DNA of 64,000 nt from Pelobates cultripes (Eukaryota; Chordata; Amphibia; Anura; Pelobatidae): the NCBI GenBank assembly GCA_933207985.1, contig OW240916.1:292539555-292603554 (forward strand), in the 5' to 3' direction. Position 1 is the stretch's first letter; the number at the start of each line of letters is the position of its first letter. This document shows positions 21,473 to 32,935 of the stretch, in pieces. The position numbers and the translations under genes are program-made. Below the pieces are notes generated by a model. It saw only the letters and a list, made by a program, of their open reading frames with translations, was not told where the DNA came from and searched no databases.

Positions 21473-24400
21473 GTCAGTCTGTAGCTTTCTTGTATTGTTA
21501 GAGACATCCATATTCTAGGTGAGAGAAACAATAAGCTATTAAAGTTACTATGCTCTGAGAGATTTTGAAAAAGGTCAAAAGCTGTTCTGAGGTCAAAGAT
21601 CGACCTTTTATTTGCATAGGTTATATACCAGGAGGCTTACTATTTTTCAGTTCACAATAGTTTGTAAATGCATCAATTCACAAACATCTCTGCAGCTATA
21701 AGCCCATCAATAAAGTGACAGACACTGCAGGATGAATCTATACTTCCTACTCTGCTTTTCCAGACTTTTGTACAAGATGCACATGTTATACAAGTCCACA
21801 TTTCCCAATATGCATTTCCACTGCTTATTGTGAAGGAGCTTGAACTGCAATCCATGTGATAACAACTGCTTTGCTTAGGCTGCAGTTTAATGCTTCCATT
21901 ATATCACATAAACACGAGTTGGGCAAGGTTGAAGGGGTATACTTAACGTTAACGTAAAATGATGGGAACCTGTAGATTGTCTGAGTCACTTCCTGGTCTT
22001 GGCACAGCTCACTGCATAAGCTTCGGAACACCAGTGCAGGATCATCTAAGAGCTGTATCATCTTTATTAATCATACTGATTTGTTTTGTTTTTCCTTCAG
22101 TTCCAATAGTTGCATAAAACTATTGGCTGAACGTGAAAAAGTAGCAAAACAGACTTTACATCAATTAATGATACTGTACGTACCATAAAAATTTCATGTT
22201 GTTGATGTAATCATAGTTCCTGGAGTCACATGGCACCATCCCAATGTTCACCGAACAATTTAAAATATTTAAAAAATGTCTGGGCACACGTATATCCAAA
22301 TTGCAGGCTTTATCAGCGAGAAACAGGTAGTGTTTTGGCACAAACAGGAGCCTTTTCTCAAGTGGCTTGAGAAATGCTCTTCTTTAGGCTGAAACGTTGC
22401 CTGTTTCTCTCCAATAATTACAAATGTAATCTGTGTGTCCTCAGACATTCTTTATTTTGCTTATTAGGGTCTTGTAGTGTTTGTTTTTATTCTTAGTGAG
22501 TGCCAGTTATAAATATTGCTCGCACCGAACAGTTTACCATTGATATAAGGTCCCCCTGTACCATGGATACATCTCCTGCTCCTACTAGCTAATGCAGGAT
22601 TGCACTTCACATTAGGCACATTAATTTATACCAGCTCTGGGTGACGATGATGAGCTGAAATCCCTAGGTGAGCTGTGCAATTCTGCTCGTTATGATGAAA
22701 TAAAACTTAAACACTTTTTTTGGTGCTGTGGACTTAATATAATCTTTATGGTACACATGAGTTTTGCATCAATCTTTGTCACAGATATTTCCCAGTTCAC
22801 ACATAAACACTATAAAGTATGCATTCAATAAGCAAACCCTTCTTTTCTTTCAGTTAATGTTTTATATGTGCACACTAAGATGCAATAACGTTTATATTGC
22901 CTTTTCTAATTTAATAGACAGACTGGAGAGAAAGGGGGACAATCTTAGAAGGATTTGGATCAGAATATAGTTACTAATAAAATGTACTGGATCCATCTAG
23001 TCTGCCTGCATTTGCAGTCATCTTTCCAGGTCCAAAAGTAAATTATATGAAGCTATTAATATCCTCCCAGGCTCTTCTAAACTGGATCTCCAAGGACTTA
23101 TTTGTACAAAACGACTGTGCTGTTTATTCTAAAAGGGAAACTGAGCCAGGACTCTTTCCCAGTGCATACCTGTCAGGGCCACGGGGAGAGCGAGACTTGT
23201 TATATGCTCGTCATTTGCGATGAATAAGCCTTGGGGGAGAGATAAAAATTAGATTTTAAATTCAGATGAGCCTGAATAAACCATTATGATTATTTATTTA
23301 AAGATCTGTCCTTTATACCAATGCAAAAATAATTTTAAAAAATCCTCAAATAGGAAGTTAGCATGTTTATCCAATAAATGCAGTGCAGGGATATCTGAAA
23401 GTTGTAGGTCAATTATCAGATTTTTACAAGAACTCACAGAAACCTTAGCGGTGCTTCCTAATGACATGAACAACTTTGTAATTGGAGAAACCTTGCAGGG
23501 ACAGGAAGGACGGGCATATGGTGCTGTGACATTGCATACCAGCAAGATGAAAGTATTTTAGAATGTGGAAGTGGGGAGAGAGAAGGTAGGGTCATGACAT
23601 AAAAAATATATAAACAGTGGCTGAGACCAGGAAGTGGCTGAGAATTTTCAGCCAATCCTGGCACTTCCATTGTTCTCCTTGGCAGTAAGAAACACATCTC
23701 TAGACAGCTGTGACAGTCTGTAGAAGAAGGTGAGGGCGGCATGTTTTTATAGCTGTATTGATGTTTGTGATGGGTGTAGCTATAACAGAGTTCAAAGGCA
23801 TGGGAGCCTGTTGTACCATAGGCATTGCATTGTACATAAATAAATAGTACTTGGAGTGACTCTTAATGAAATGTTTTGTCCCAAATGCTTAACATTAGAG
23901 ATAATACTTAAACTGACACTCATCACCAAAATCCTGCACATTAAAAGGTTAGTTGATTTGAAGTGGTCATGGTGAAGTCTGTATGTGCAGCATTTCGCTG
24001 TGAAATTCTGCACATACAGAGTTTAACCTCTTTGCTCCTGGAGGTGTAATTCCAACTCCAGCAGCATCATTGGGGGTTCAGTCAGCCTGAAAAAGAGTTC
24101 TAGCCTGGCTAACGTTAGTTCTGTGCAAATCTTGCACAGACACTCATTCGTTAGATTCTGTAGCCCTGCAGAAACCAGTTGCCTACAGAACAGACCTGTT
24201 GCCCAGCATGACCAGGTAAGGGGGCAAACCATTGTAAAACAGCTTGCCCCATTACTGAGCTCCAGAGTATTGCTACCATTATAACCACTACAGTGGGCTG
24301 TAGAGGTTAGGATGGTTGGAGTAACCCTTTAACATCATGTTTTTTGGGCTAAAAGAGCCTGTCCATGCACCATCCCCTCTGTAAACACTTCTTTTTCTAT

Positions 24401-24705
24401 GAAGCATTAGATCTCCTGAGACTGCAGCAAGACTCTCATGGCAAGGGATGAAAGGTCAATAAAACTCCTTTGGATTCACTTTTAAATGGGGATTTAAAAT
24501 CGGATTGTAGAACCTTTGTTAGAAATACATATTTTTTTCTTAAATGTAAATGCCCTTTCAGCAGCACCTAACCTCACAATGATTTCTTACGTAGTAATGG
24601 ATTGAAATATTACTTAAACAAATCCGTTCATCTGTTGTCATATTTTCTATTATGGCAAAGCAGTGTTATTTAATTTTTGTTTTTCTTTCTTTTTTTGCCC
24701 TGCAG
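21473..24705. other. DNAJB5 intron 2
   Basis: A 3.2-kb intron. A CTGAAACGTTGCCTGTTTCTCTCCAATAA stretch near 22388-22417 is a frequent dispersed-repeat motif. A T2-like terminus (GTAACCCTTTAAC) lies near 24321-24333 without a clear partner. No gene was found. Confidence 0.6.
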
Positions 24706-25307
24706 GTCTTAAGACAGGGGGTGGATCATCAGGTAATACTGGAAGCTCTTTCCACTACACTTTCCATGGGGACCCACATGCCACATTTGCTTCTTTCTTT
24801 GGTGGATCCAACCCATTCGACATCTTCTTTGGTTCAAACCGCACTCGAATGTCCAATGGGTTTGATCATGAAGACATGGACATTGATGATGACGAGGATG
24901 ATCCCTTTGGAGGTTTCGGTCGTTTCGGTTTCAATGGTGTGAATGGCTACCATCGGCGGCATCCAGAACAGCTGCACTCCCGCCGCAAAGTACAAGATCC
25001 ACCAGTGGTGCACGAGCTGAAAGTATCACTAGAGGAAATTTACCATGGCTGTACAAAGAGAATGAAGATCACGAGGCGGCGACTCAACCCAGATGGACGC
25101 TCACTAAGAACAGAAGACAAGATTCTGAATGTAGTCATTAAAAAGGGCTGGAAGGAAGGTACCAAGATCACCTTCCCTAAGGAAGGCGATGCTACATCAG
25201 AGAATATCCCCGCAGACATAGTGTTTCTACTGAAAGATAAACCACATGCTCACTTCAAGAGGGATGGATCTAATGTGGTCTACACAGCTAAGATCACCCT
25301 GAAAGAG
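24706..25307 (+). CDS. DNAJB5: DNAJB5 coding exon 3: G/F region and substrate-binding domain I
   Basis: Completes codon 71 and encodes residues 72-271. It begins with LKTGGG and a Gly/Phe-rich linker (FHYTFHGDPHATFASFFGGSNPFDIFF), then an acidic patch (DMDIDDDEDDPFGGFGRFGF). From about residue 165 the C-terminal peptide-binding domain follows (DPPVVHELKVSLEEIYHG, KITRRRLNPDGR, GWKEGTKITFPKEGD, IPADIVFLLKDKPH). There is no DnaJ zinc-finger region, so the protein is class B. The acceptor TTTTTGCCCTGCAG and donor GAG|GTAAGT are strong, and the intron after it is phase 0. Residues mirror mammalian DNAJB5 through this exon, including the acidic patch that separates DNAJB5 from DNAJB1 and DNAJB4. 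Confidence 0.96.
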
Positions 25308-25573
25308 GTAAGTCACTGTACATTTGAACCTAAACATTGCTTGTACTTAATACCTGCAGTTTCCTATGTTTGATTTTTGTTATTTTCTATTTTTGTTTAG
25401 CAGGCAATTTAAAGATACACTCTTAACATTTACGCTAGGGGTTATGTTCATACTCCAACCTTGTCCATAATTTCAGCCATCCAACTACTTGAATTGCACA
25501 AGTCAGATACTTGAACTTACAAGCTTTGTGATGAGTTCACTTATGTGCCCATACAGTTTTCGTTCCTAGGTGG

Positions 25574-25604
<31 letters not shown>

Positions 25605-26675
25605 TCTCTCTTTTTTATTAATTATAAATTCTATTTTGTGTGGTTTATTTATTTAGTCACAGTTTACAAGAGTAGAACAGAAACACAAGTATAAAATGCT
25701 CATTAGTGGGTTACTCCAACCCTTTTTTAAAGTGCAGTTTTCTATTTAAAATGCCTCCATGGTTACTACATGCATTTGTACTGCTTGCTAACAAACTAGT
25801 TTGTTACATGTATTTAGCCTAGGCCCCCTCTAATACTGCCATGTCTGCATTTTACCACAAACACTTTATAATGTTGTTATTCTTGCTGTGCGTTCTAAAT
25901 AGAAATCTAGAATAGTCAGTGCAGCTACAGTTCCTGGTAATCCCACACATGCACTGCTTTTTCCTCCTCCAAGTGACCTTTCCCCATTTCCACCTGGTAG
26001 ATTGAGAGATTTCCATCAAAGCTATTTAAAGCAATATGTATTTTTACCCAGAGCCGGAGGGGGGAGAGTGAGGAAGCAGGCGCATCTGTGCTGCAAACTC
26101 TTTGTGAGATGGATTACCTACAAACCTCTCTTTTTTTGACAGAGATTTGACATTCAGAATTACTGGAATAACAGCGGATTCAGTGTTCCGCAATGTGAAT
26201 GAAAAACATAAAATTGGACTGTGATTTGAAGAGCATTTATTTCTGTACACATTAACAAGTCACATTGATCATTATATCCAGTAAAATAGCACACATAGAA
26301 ACAATGAATTAGACCAATATTCTTGGTTTTTCGATATTCTGGTCATTGTGCTCCAGGTAGAAAAATGGTATCAGCAATATTCATATGTATCTCACACACA
26401 AATTCCAAAGCCCTGCACTTCCCCAAACAGCAGATTTTAACAATACTCTACTGGACCTTATCCGATCCCTAAATCCTCAGCTCTACAGGAGCACGGTGAC
26501 AGGTTTTGCATATGCCTAGACTACAGATCTCCCACTTCATAAAACTGTCAGATCTTGGCAACTCTTTTTTAACCTCCTTGGATATGTGCATTTCCTTATG
26601 TACATGCTCCCCATTACCAGTGCCAGATGGGTTTTTGTCCTTTTATGGTTCTGTTTTTTTGGGGGGTTTTCCACT
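25308..26675. other. DNAJB5 intron 3, first part
   Basis: Intron sequence with an (AC)n microsatellite at about 25579-25603. No other feature was recognised. Confidence 0.55.
25579..25603. repeat. (AC)n microsatellite
   Basis: About 12 uninterrupted AC dinucleotides in intron 3. Confidence 0.9.
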
Positions 26676-27031
26676 TTAAAGGAACACTATAATATTAGGA
26701 ACACCCTGTAAGTGTTTTACTTACCTTTTATTCCGCTCTCTTAGTGGCAGGCCCCACCTCCTAGGCTGAGATTATCAATCTAGATAATCTCAGCCAATCC
26801 AATGTTTTCCCATAGGGAAGCATTGGGAGTCTAGTGTGCATGCGCGACAAAACTCCACATTGTACCAATCAGATGGTCTGTTATTTCTGTGGAAGTGCCT
26901 CTAGTGGCTGACAGTGACAATGTAAACATTGCCCTACGTTTTGTTTTACATTGCAGGGTTAAAACAGGGACATGGCATCCAGACCACTTCATTGAGATGA
27001 AGTGATCTGGACGCATATAGTGTCCCTTTAA
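26676..27031. mobile_element. T2/Kolobok-like MITE, 356 bp
   Basis: Starts TTAAAGGAACACTATAATATT and ends ATATAGTGTCCCTTTAA with TTAA borders. The arms carry further internal complementarity (CACTTCATTGAGATGAAGTGATC) typical of this family in the window. The TTAAAGG terminus is the signature described for the T2 family of frog MITEs, which are mobilised by Kolobok transposases. Confidence 0.8.
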
Positions 27032-28209
27032 AGGGCCCCTGTCATGCTCCAAAAAACTAAGAATCTAATGAGCATAATAGTCTATCTATACAGCGTGCTA
27101 GCGGTTTTGCTGGCAAATGTATAGGCTAGGAGGAAAAAAGTGCATGTACTGTGGTTGCTATGGAAACCACTTCTAGCACTTGCTAGGGAGTATAGAAACA
27201 GAGTGACATCACTCCATTCCGACGCCAACACGCTGATGACAAAGCCAGCGTGCCACCATTACTGATGAGATTTGCTTTGGTTGGGAATATCCCCCTTTCT
27301 TTGTGAGGGACCAATTAAGAGGATAGTAGAGCTCACATAGGTTTAGTGTTTTTGGTAAACTCTCGTGATGTTGTGTCATTGGGTTACAGATATTGATACA
27401 CTAAGGGTTGTATAGAGAGGCTCAGGGCACATACTATTAAGGGCTGTGCTAGTCTTGTAGTCTAGTAGTAAGGTATTCTGGAAGGATTCCATAGTGGGTT
27501 AAGTTTGTGATTACTGCCCTGCTGTCAGAATCCTATTCTTGAATCACTCACAGGAATAGTCTGACAGAGTCTTGCAGTGCTTCACTAATTGGGAGCTCAT
27601 GGGTCCTGTTTCTCTGTGTCAATGCAATTTCCTCGTTCCCTAATCTGGATAAGAGTTTATTGTATTTCAAGACGTTTTACTAATAAGGAAGGTTGTTCCA
27701 ATAAGAACAGTACAATTTTAATTGGTGTATGTTTTTAACGTGGCACAGAACACCAGATGTATTGCTAACTTTTATACATTTTGCCAAGTACCTTTTTAGT
27801 ATCTTACATCAAACACAAATTTTGTATGGTCATGTTATGCAAATTAAATTGCTTATCCCAAGATCCTCTGCTTTAAAAAAAATTGCCCACACACACACAC
27901 GTTTGGCTAATTTTTGCAATCTTGCCAGCATGGGGTTTTATGATCTGACCCCTTTTGAAGATTAAGGAGAAATAAATCTTTTTAAAAGGAAGTGAGGTCT
28001 CGTGTCAAATCCATGTTTACTACTAATGTCACTCCACTGTAAATATATATATAAAAAAAAAAAACTCTTGATTTCTACCTAAAATATAAGCTGCTCATGG
28101 TTATAAGTTTGTTGCAGTTTAGAGCAGATTGCCTTGCACATTTTAGTTTATTTGGTATTAAAATATATGAAGAAAAATGCTCTAGCATTACTGTATTACC
28201 TTGGATTCT
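27032..28209. other. DNAJB5 intron 3, middle part
   Basis: No gene or bounded element seen. There is a short (CA)n run near 27888-27901. Confidence 0.5.
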
Positions 28210-28217
28210 CTCTAGAC

Positions 28218-28366
28218 CAGCGGCACCCAAAAGGTAGATCCCCCAGATGTTTTAAAACTACAGCTTCCATGGTGCTTTGTCATTCTAAAGGTGAGGAAAG
28301 GCATGCAGTGCATCGTGGAGGTTGTAGTTCTACCACATTTGGGTATCTACCCTTTGGGCATCCCTG
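28218..28366. mobile_element. hAT-type MITE, 149 bp
   Basis: Same family as the copy at 20.0 kb. The ends are CAGCGGCACCCAAAAGG and CCTTTGGGCATCCCTG, flanked by CTCTAGAC (28210-28217) and CTTTAGAC (28367-28374), an 8-bp duplication with one mismatch. Internal ACTACAGCTTCCATGGTGC and GTTGTAGTTCT stretches face each other. Confidence 0.88.
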
Positions 28367-28793
28367 CTTTAGACTCTATCATCACAAGTTAAAAATCACA
28401 GCCAGCTGTTATAAGGTTGTGTGAGTATACACAAGCCATCATGTGCATATTTATTTTTATACACACAGCCACATGTTTAAATCCTATCAGGTCAGATTGT
28501 GACCTGATCTGATTTAAGGTCAGCTGGGTAAGATGTACCTCTGGTGCTGCCAATACAGAGAATAGCAGCGTGGGGAAAATAAATAAAAAGTACTGAGCTG
28601 TCCATCCGTTAAAAATAAATGGCATTTCATAACAGGGAATAGTCAGTACATACATTGAAAATTAATCTCACCAATTATCGCACGGTTTGGCCAAATCCTG
28701 CTTTTGGCACGTGTCTTCTCCATTTCAGACTGATGTCCGGCTCCTTCCAGGTCACATTCCAAATGTTCTCTTTTTTTTTTTTCCTCCTTCCAG

Positions 28794-29027
28794 GCTTTGT
28801 GCGGCTGCACTGTGAACATTCCTACCATTGACGGCCGCGTGATTCCTCTGCCCTGTAGCGATGTCATCAAGCCGGGCACTGTAAAGCGGTTAAGGGGAGA
28901 GGGTCTGCCGTATCCCAAAGTCCCTACTCAGCGTGGTGACCTTATTGTGGAGTTCCAAGTACGATTCCCGGACAGAATACCCCAACCCACGCGGGAACTC
29001 CTCAAACAGCACCTCCCTTGCTCTTAG
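28794..29027 (+). CDS. DNAJB5: DNAJB5 coding exon 4: C-terminal domain II and stop
   Basis: Encodes residues 272-348 and a TAG stop. It starts ALCGCTVNIPTIDGRVIPL and ends TRELLKQHLPCS, matching the DNAJB5 C-terminus. Joined with the two upstream exons the protein is 348 residues, the usual DNAJB5 length. The CGC pair falls at Cys274 and Cys276, the same numbers as the redox-active pair reported for mouse DnaJb5 in thioredoxin-dependent control of HDAC4. The acceptor is preceded by a long T run and CTCCTTCCAG. No frameshift or stop is seen in any coding exon, so the gene appears functional. Confidence 0.96.
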   Translation, partial: ALCGCTVNIPTIDGRVIPLPCSDVIKPGTVKRLRGEGLPYPKVPTQRGDLIVEFQVRFPDRIPQPTRELLKQHLPCS

Positions 29028-29740
29028 TACCATCCATGAGCAGAAAGGGGCTGAAGGCCAAGCAATACATCACAGATCTGTGCCAAGACTTCACCAACCT
29101 TTACACTCTTTATTTGTACGGTTGTCAACTTGCAAAAACATGCAGTCTATGCACCCTTCCTCCTCTGTTAACTCCAGTAAACAAAAGCAGCTCCCACAGT
29201 TTGTGTTCTTTCAGCGCCTTATTTGCGTTAGACTTGAGGGTGCATTTCAGGTGACTGCCACAATCATTAAGATAAAGGAACACCGGATCCTTTACTGGTT
29301 CCCTCTATCTAAACTATAACCTCTCTGTTCTAGTCCCCTCCGGCAGTACAGGGGTCTAAGACTGGACATTCTGTTCTTTTTGTCCGATATTTAAAGGATT
29401 TAATCTGTTTTATTTATAAGATTTAGTCTGTTAATTTATAGCTTGTACTATGAACTTTTCAGGTGATACATTTATTAAAACCACACACCCTTCCAGGCAC
29501 TTTAACCCTCTGGGTGCCAGAGTGGGGGGATAATTTACCTGCGCACACCCATGGTGCTCAGAGGGATGAATGACAGTATTTTTAATTATAATTCAAAAAC
29601 AGATGAACTTTCTTGTAAATTACTTTTAAAATGTTTTTTAAAAAAATAACACTATTTGTAAATATAAGTTTTAAAATAGTCAGCAATTTTAACATTTCTA
29701 TGCACTAAACAAATAAATGAATGGGAAAAAAAAATCTTGA
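29028..29740 (+). other. DNAJB5: DNAJB5 3' UTR
   Basis: AT-rich non-coding sequence follows the stop. Candidate poly(A) signals are ATTAAA at 29474-29479 and AATAAA at 29712-29717. Which is used cannot be told from sequence. Confidence 0.6.
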
Positions 29741-29896
29741 CTTATTTTGTATTTTCCTTTTCTGCAACTGGTTTAGATGAGGTGTGTGTTTGTGTGTGTG
29801 CTTTTGTGAACGTTTTAGGAGACCAGCAGGATTTTATTTTATTTTTTTTCCTGATTTGGATAATTACCTCAGTGTCTCTTTCCATTTGTGGCAACC

Positions 29897-30110
29897 ACAG
29901 GAACTAGAATGTGTGAAAAAGTTGCAAGACCTAAGGGACAGGAGTAAACCGGACCCCGAAGTCAAGATTGGACTAAGTGGGAAATATGCAAAATTGAAAA
30001 ATCAGACAATTATTTTTGAGATAAGGTAACCTCAAGTGAAAAAAAAGAGAATTAGCCACATAAGAATTAGCAGCTTAATATACATGGTAAAAATAAAATT
30101 ATTTCGACTT
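29897..30110 (+). repeat. Left copy of a diverged inverted repeat, with an exon-like open stretch
   Basis: The stretch CACATAAGAATTAGCAGCT...AATAAAATTAT (30057-30105) recurs inverted at about 32350-32400. Weaker similarity runs out to about 29980 and 32480 (for example ATTTTTGAGATAAGG against ATTTTTCTTGAGAGAAGG). At the outer edge a CACAG acceptor, 42 open codons (ELECVKKLQDLRDRSKPDPE...) and an AG|GTAACC donor lie together. The protein segment is not recognised. It may be a transposon remnant or chance. Confidence 0.5.
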
Positions 30111-30458
30111 TATTTACATACACAAAATAGACGTACATAGACAGTGAAAAATCAAAAAGTGAGAAAACAAGTGAATGTGAAAAATGATAATAAAAAGGAG
30201 AAACCATTGTAATCATGGTAAACCCAAATTGAAATAGTATCAAGACACAACTGCTTGCAATTACAATGTTATTCAAAAGATATAGATAGAGATATATATA
30301 TATATATATTACACCACTAAAACATAGCTATTTGAACAGTCTTGGCAGTGTGTAGGAAATTGGAATAGACTAAAAAACCCTGAGTCTACCCTTTCTATAC
30401 AAATAATTGCAGGGTATCTATAGGAATTATGGAGTAATTATTATAATATGATTAAAAG

Positions 30459-32107
30459 AGGGCAGGGCCTGAACGCAGAGCTGAGCAGATGCACACAAGC
30501 ACAGCTCCTGCTCTGCATAATCTTTCACTCGGCGAAACGACACAAATAAGCCCAGAAATGCGATCAAATGAGCTACCGAAGGGTAAACGAAATTAGACTG
30601 AACAGTTTAATACCACACACACAAAGCAATCCAAGCCGGTTTGCCTGGATCCGCATCTGAGGCCTAGCATGAACAGCAGCCTGATTGCCGGGAGAGGCGG
30701 CCAATCTCCCGACGCTGGGTTGGTACCGAATTGCAGCTCTTCTGTTCCCCTGCTACCCCCCACTATGGACCGGTGGGGGATATCCTGGTTCCCGCTGGAG
30801 ACTGATTTACCTACCACAGGGGGAACTGCAGTCCGGCCGCAAATCGCATGAGGCATCTAAGATGGCCGCCAAGCCATGTCCTGAACACGCTACAGATGAC
30901 CCAGGGCTCCAACATTGGAGGCAGCGTTTCGAAGCCCGGTTTGACCAACTCTGCAGGGCCTTCTGGACGCGACTACAGTGCAAACCTTCCTCTCAAACCC
31001 TGCATGAAAAGCAGGGGCACGCACCAGAGGCTGCACGTCAGATCCACTCCGAGCACGGGATCTATACAGAGGTATGCCCGCTTCGCCGCCCAAACACCCG
31101 GAGGGCTCCCCTCAAGCCCCAGGGCTCCAAAACCCAGGTACACGCTGGGCAAGGCATGGCCACCCACAAAGCGACGTTACTCAAAGATGAAGACAACGGA
31201 GAAGCGGCAGAGGGCAGCTGGTCACTGCCAATACAAGAGCTCCCATTACAGACCTGCCTATGGCCCTCTGGAACAAGCAGAGGTCGCAAGGAGCGACCAA
31301 ACGACCGCTCTTACAAACGGGACACTCACCAAGCACCAAAACCCCCCCAGAGAAGAAAAGAGAGGTACCGCTTACCCCACTGGGAGTCCTGGGAGCTTCC
31401 CAAGCCGGGGGATTGGCTGAGCCGGAGACACCCTGAAAACGGAGGGCTGAGCATCTAACCTCTGAGTCCCCAATGTTCACAATGGACACCATCTTGTTAC
31501 AATGACATACTGTACCATCATAACTGCCCTGTGTCCCAGCGGCTAATTGGCTACCTAACTAGCGAGCACTATACACACATGAGTAGAATTATTTCCCCCC
31601 CCTTTTTTTTGTTTTGTTATTTAATACATAGCTCGCAGATTATCACCTTATCACTGGGACATCTCATCTCACCTTTTATATATAGGTGGCTTGTTTAGCG
31701 ACATTCAAACATAAGAATTGCAATGTTGTCAGCTACACTTATAGCACACACATAGTGTTAACTTTTACGAATGTTATTATCTCTATAGTTGCATAATATC
31801 ACATACAGTGCCTTCACTTAAGTTAAGAGATGACAACAAAGTCGATAGCAAGGCTGTGTTATTTAATGATGTCTGCCATGCATGATTAATCACTAACTGA
31901 TCCAAGCAATAACCATGCAGATTACAATGTCAGGCTATATTATATGTTTATCTTGTTCACTTAACCCAAAAAACGTGCAATGCTTTCAATGCCATAGTGT
32001 TGTTTCTTTCTGTGTATCATCTGGTTTGCTTCAGTTATTGTGGCAGAGCAAACTTGCCTGTTAATTATTTGCACGAATAAAATAAAGAATAATAAAAAAA
32101 AAAAAAG
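30459..32107 (+). mobile_element. A-tailed retroposon of 1.65 kb with 14-bp target duplication, family unknown
   Basis: The 14-mer AATATGATTAAAAG flanks the block on both sides (30445-30458 and 32108-32121). The right end is AATAAAATAAAGAATAATAAAAAAA..., an A-rich tail with poly(A) signal-like motifs, so the unit inserted by target-primed reverse transcription. The first half is GC-rich and contains two overlapping open frames (30685-31458, 257 codons; 30848-31420). Neither shows a recognisable RNA-binding, coiled-coil or RT domain. The second half is AT-rich. It could be a non-autonomous LINE derivative or a large SINE-like RNA. It sits inside the 29.9-32.5 kb inverted repeat. Confidence 0.75.
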
Positions 32108-32344
32108 AATATGATTAAAAGGATAATACATTACCCCCAATTTACTAATCAAAAAAAACAATCAAAATGCCAAAGGTATAGAAAAGCCAGTCCCTCGAAA
32201 ATGTAAATGAAATTTAAATAGGTGTCTGGAAGGTATCTGGGATTAGTGAAAGTAGTTGCCATCCTAGATTAATACTATGTCCATAAAACACTTGAACCAG
32301 TATACAGGCATACTATACAGAATCCCTATTAAAATACATATCCA

Positions 32345-32490
32345 TATATCTCCATATAATTTTTATTCTTACAGTTTATATTGAGCTGCTAATTCTTATG
32401 TGGGTAATTCTCTTCTTCTGAGAGCTTTTTCACATGGGGTTCCCTTCTCTCAAGAAAAATTCTGTCTTTTTAGTTTCTCAATGTGTGAAA
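32345..32490 (-). repeat. Right copy of the diverged inverted repeat
   Basis: Reverse complement of the 29.98-30.11 kb segment. The best part is the 45-bp stretch near 32350-32400. Together with the left copy it would bound a 2.4-kb unit, or about 0.75 kb without the retroposon in its middle. Confidence 0.6.
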
Positions 32491-32859
32491 GTTTGGACAA
32501 TACAGACACTATAGTCTGAACGCTACAGAAAGTCTTTTTTTTTTTTTTTTTTAAATTCACTTTCATCCTAAATAACTGTAGCAGAAGGTTGACATGAGTT
32601 CCAAATATCACCAAGGTCTCTCAGAAATTCTGCTTCTATACAAATTTTCTTTGTCCAAGATTTATCCAAGCTTCTGTTATATAGAGAAAAAAACATTTGA
32701 ACTAAACTATTACCTAAATTCTAGTATATTGCTCACGAAAAGACTCAATTTATAGTCTGGTGACTACTGGTTATGGGGCCATTTCCCCGACTCTATCTGA
32801 TTTAGTGGAAGCAGGAAGTGGCGTCCAGGTAAGCACTCAAACCGTTCTAAAACAGTTAG

Positions 32860-32935
32860 GAGACCAGGGCACTCCTTGCCTCCCATTGTACAGCACTATG
32901 GAATTTGCTGGCGCTGTATAAATAATATAATAATC
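32860..32935 (+). repeat. Dispersed repeat 3' end with ATAATA tail
   Basis: GTACAGCACTATGGAATTTGCTGGCGCTGTATAAATAATATAATAATCAT matches in form a retroposon tail that is widespread in vertebrates and ends in AATAAT repeats. The 5' limit is not visible. Confidence 0.45.

Noticed and set aside
30685..31458. 257-codon frame as a host gene
   Set aside because: It lies wholly inside a TPRT insertion with target duplication and overlaps another open frame of the same segment; no domain is seen. Kept only as a note in the retroposon entry.
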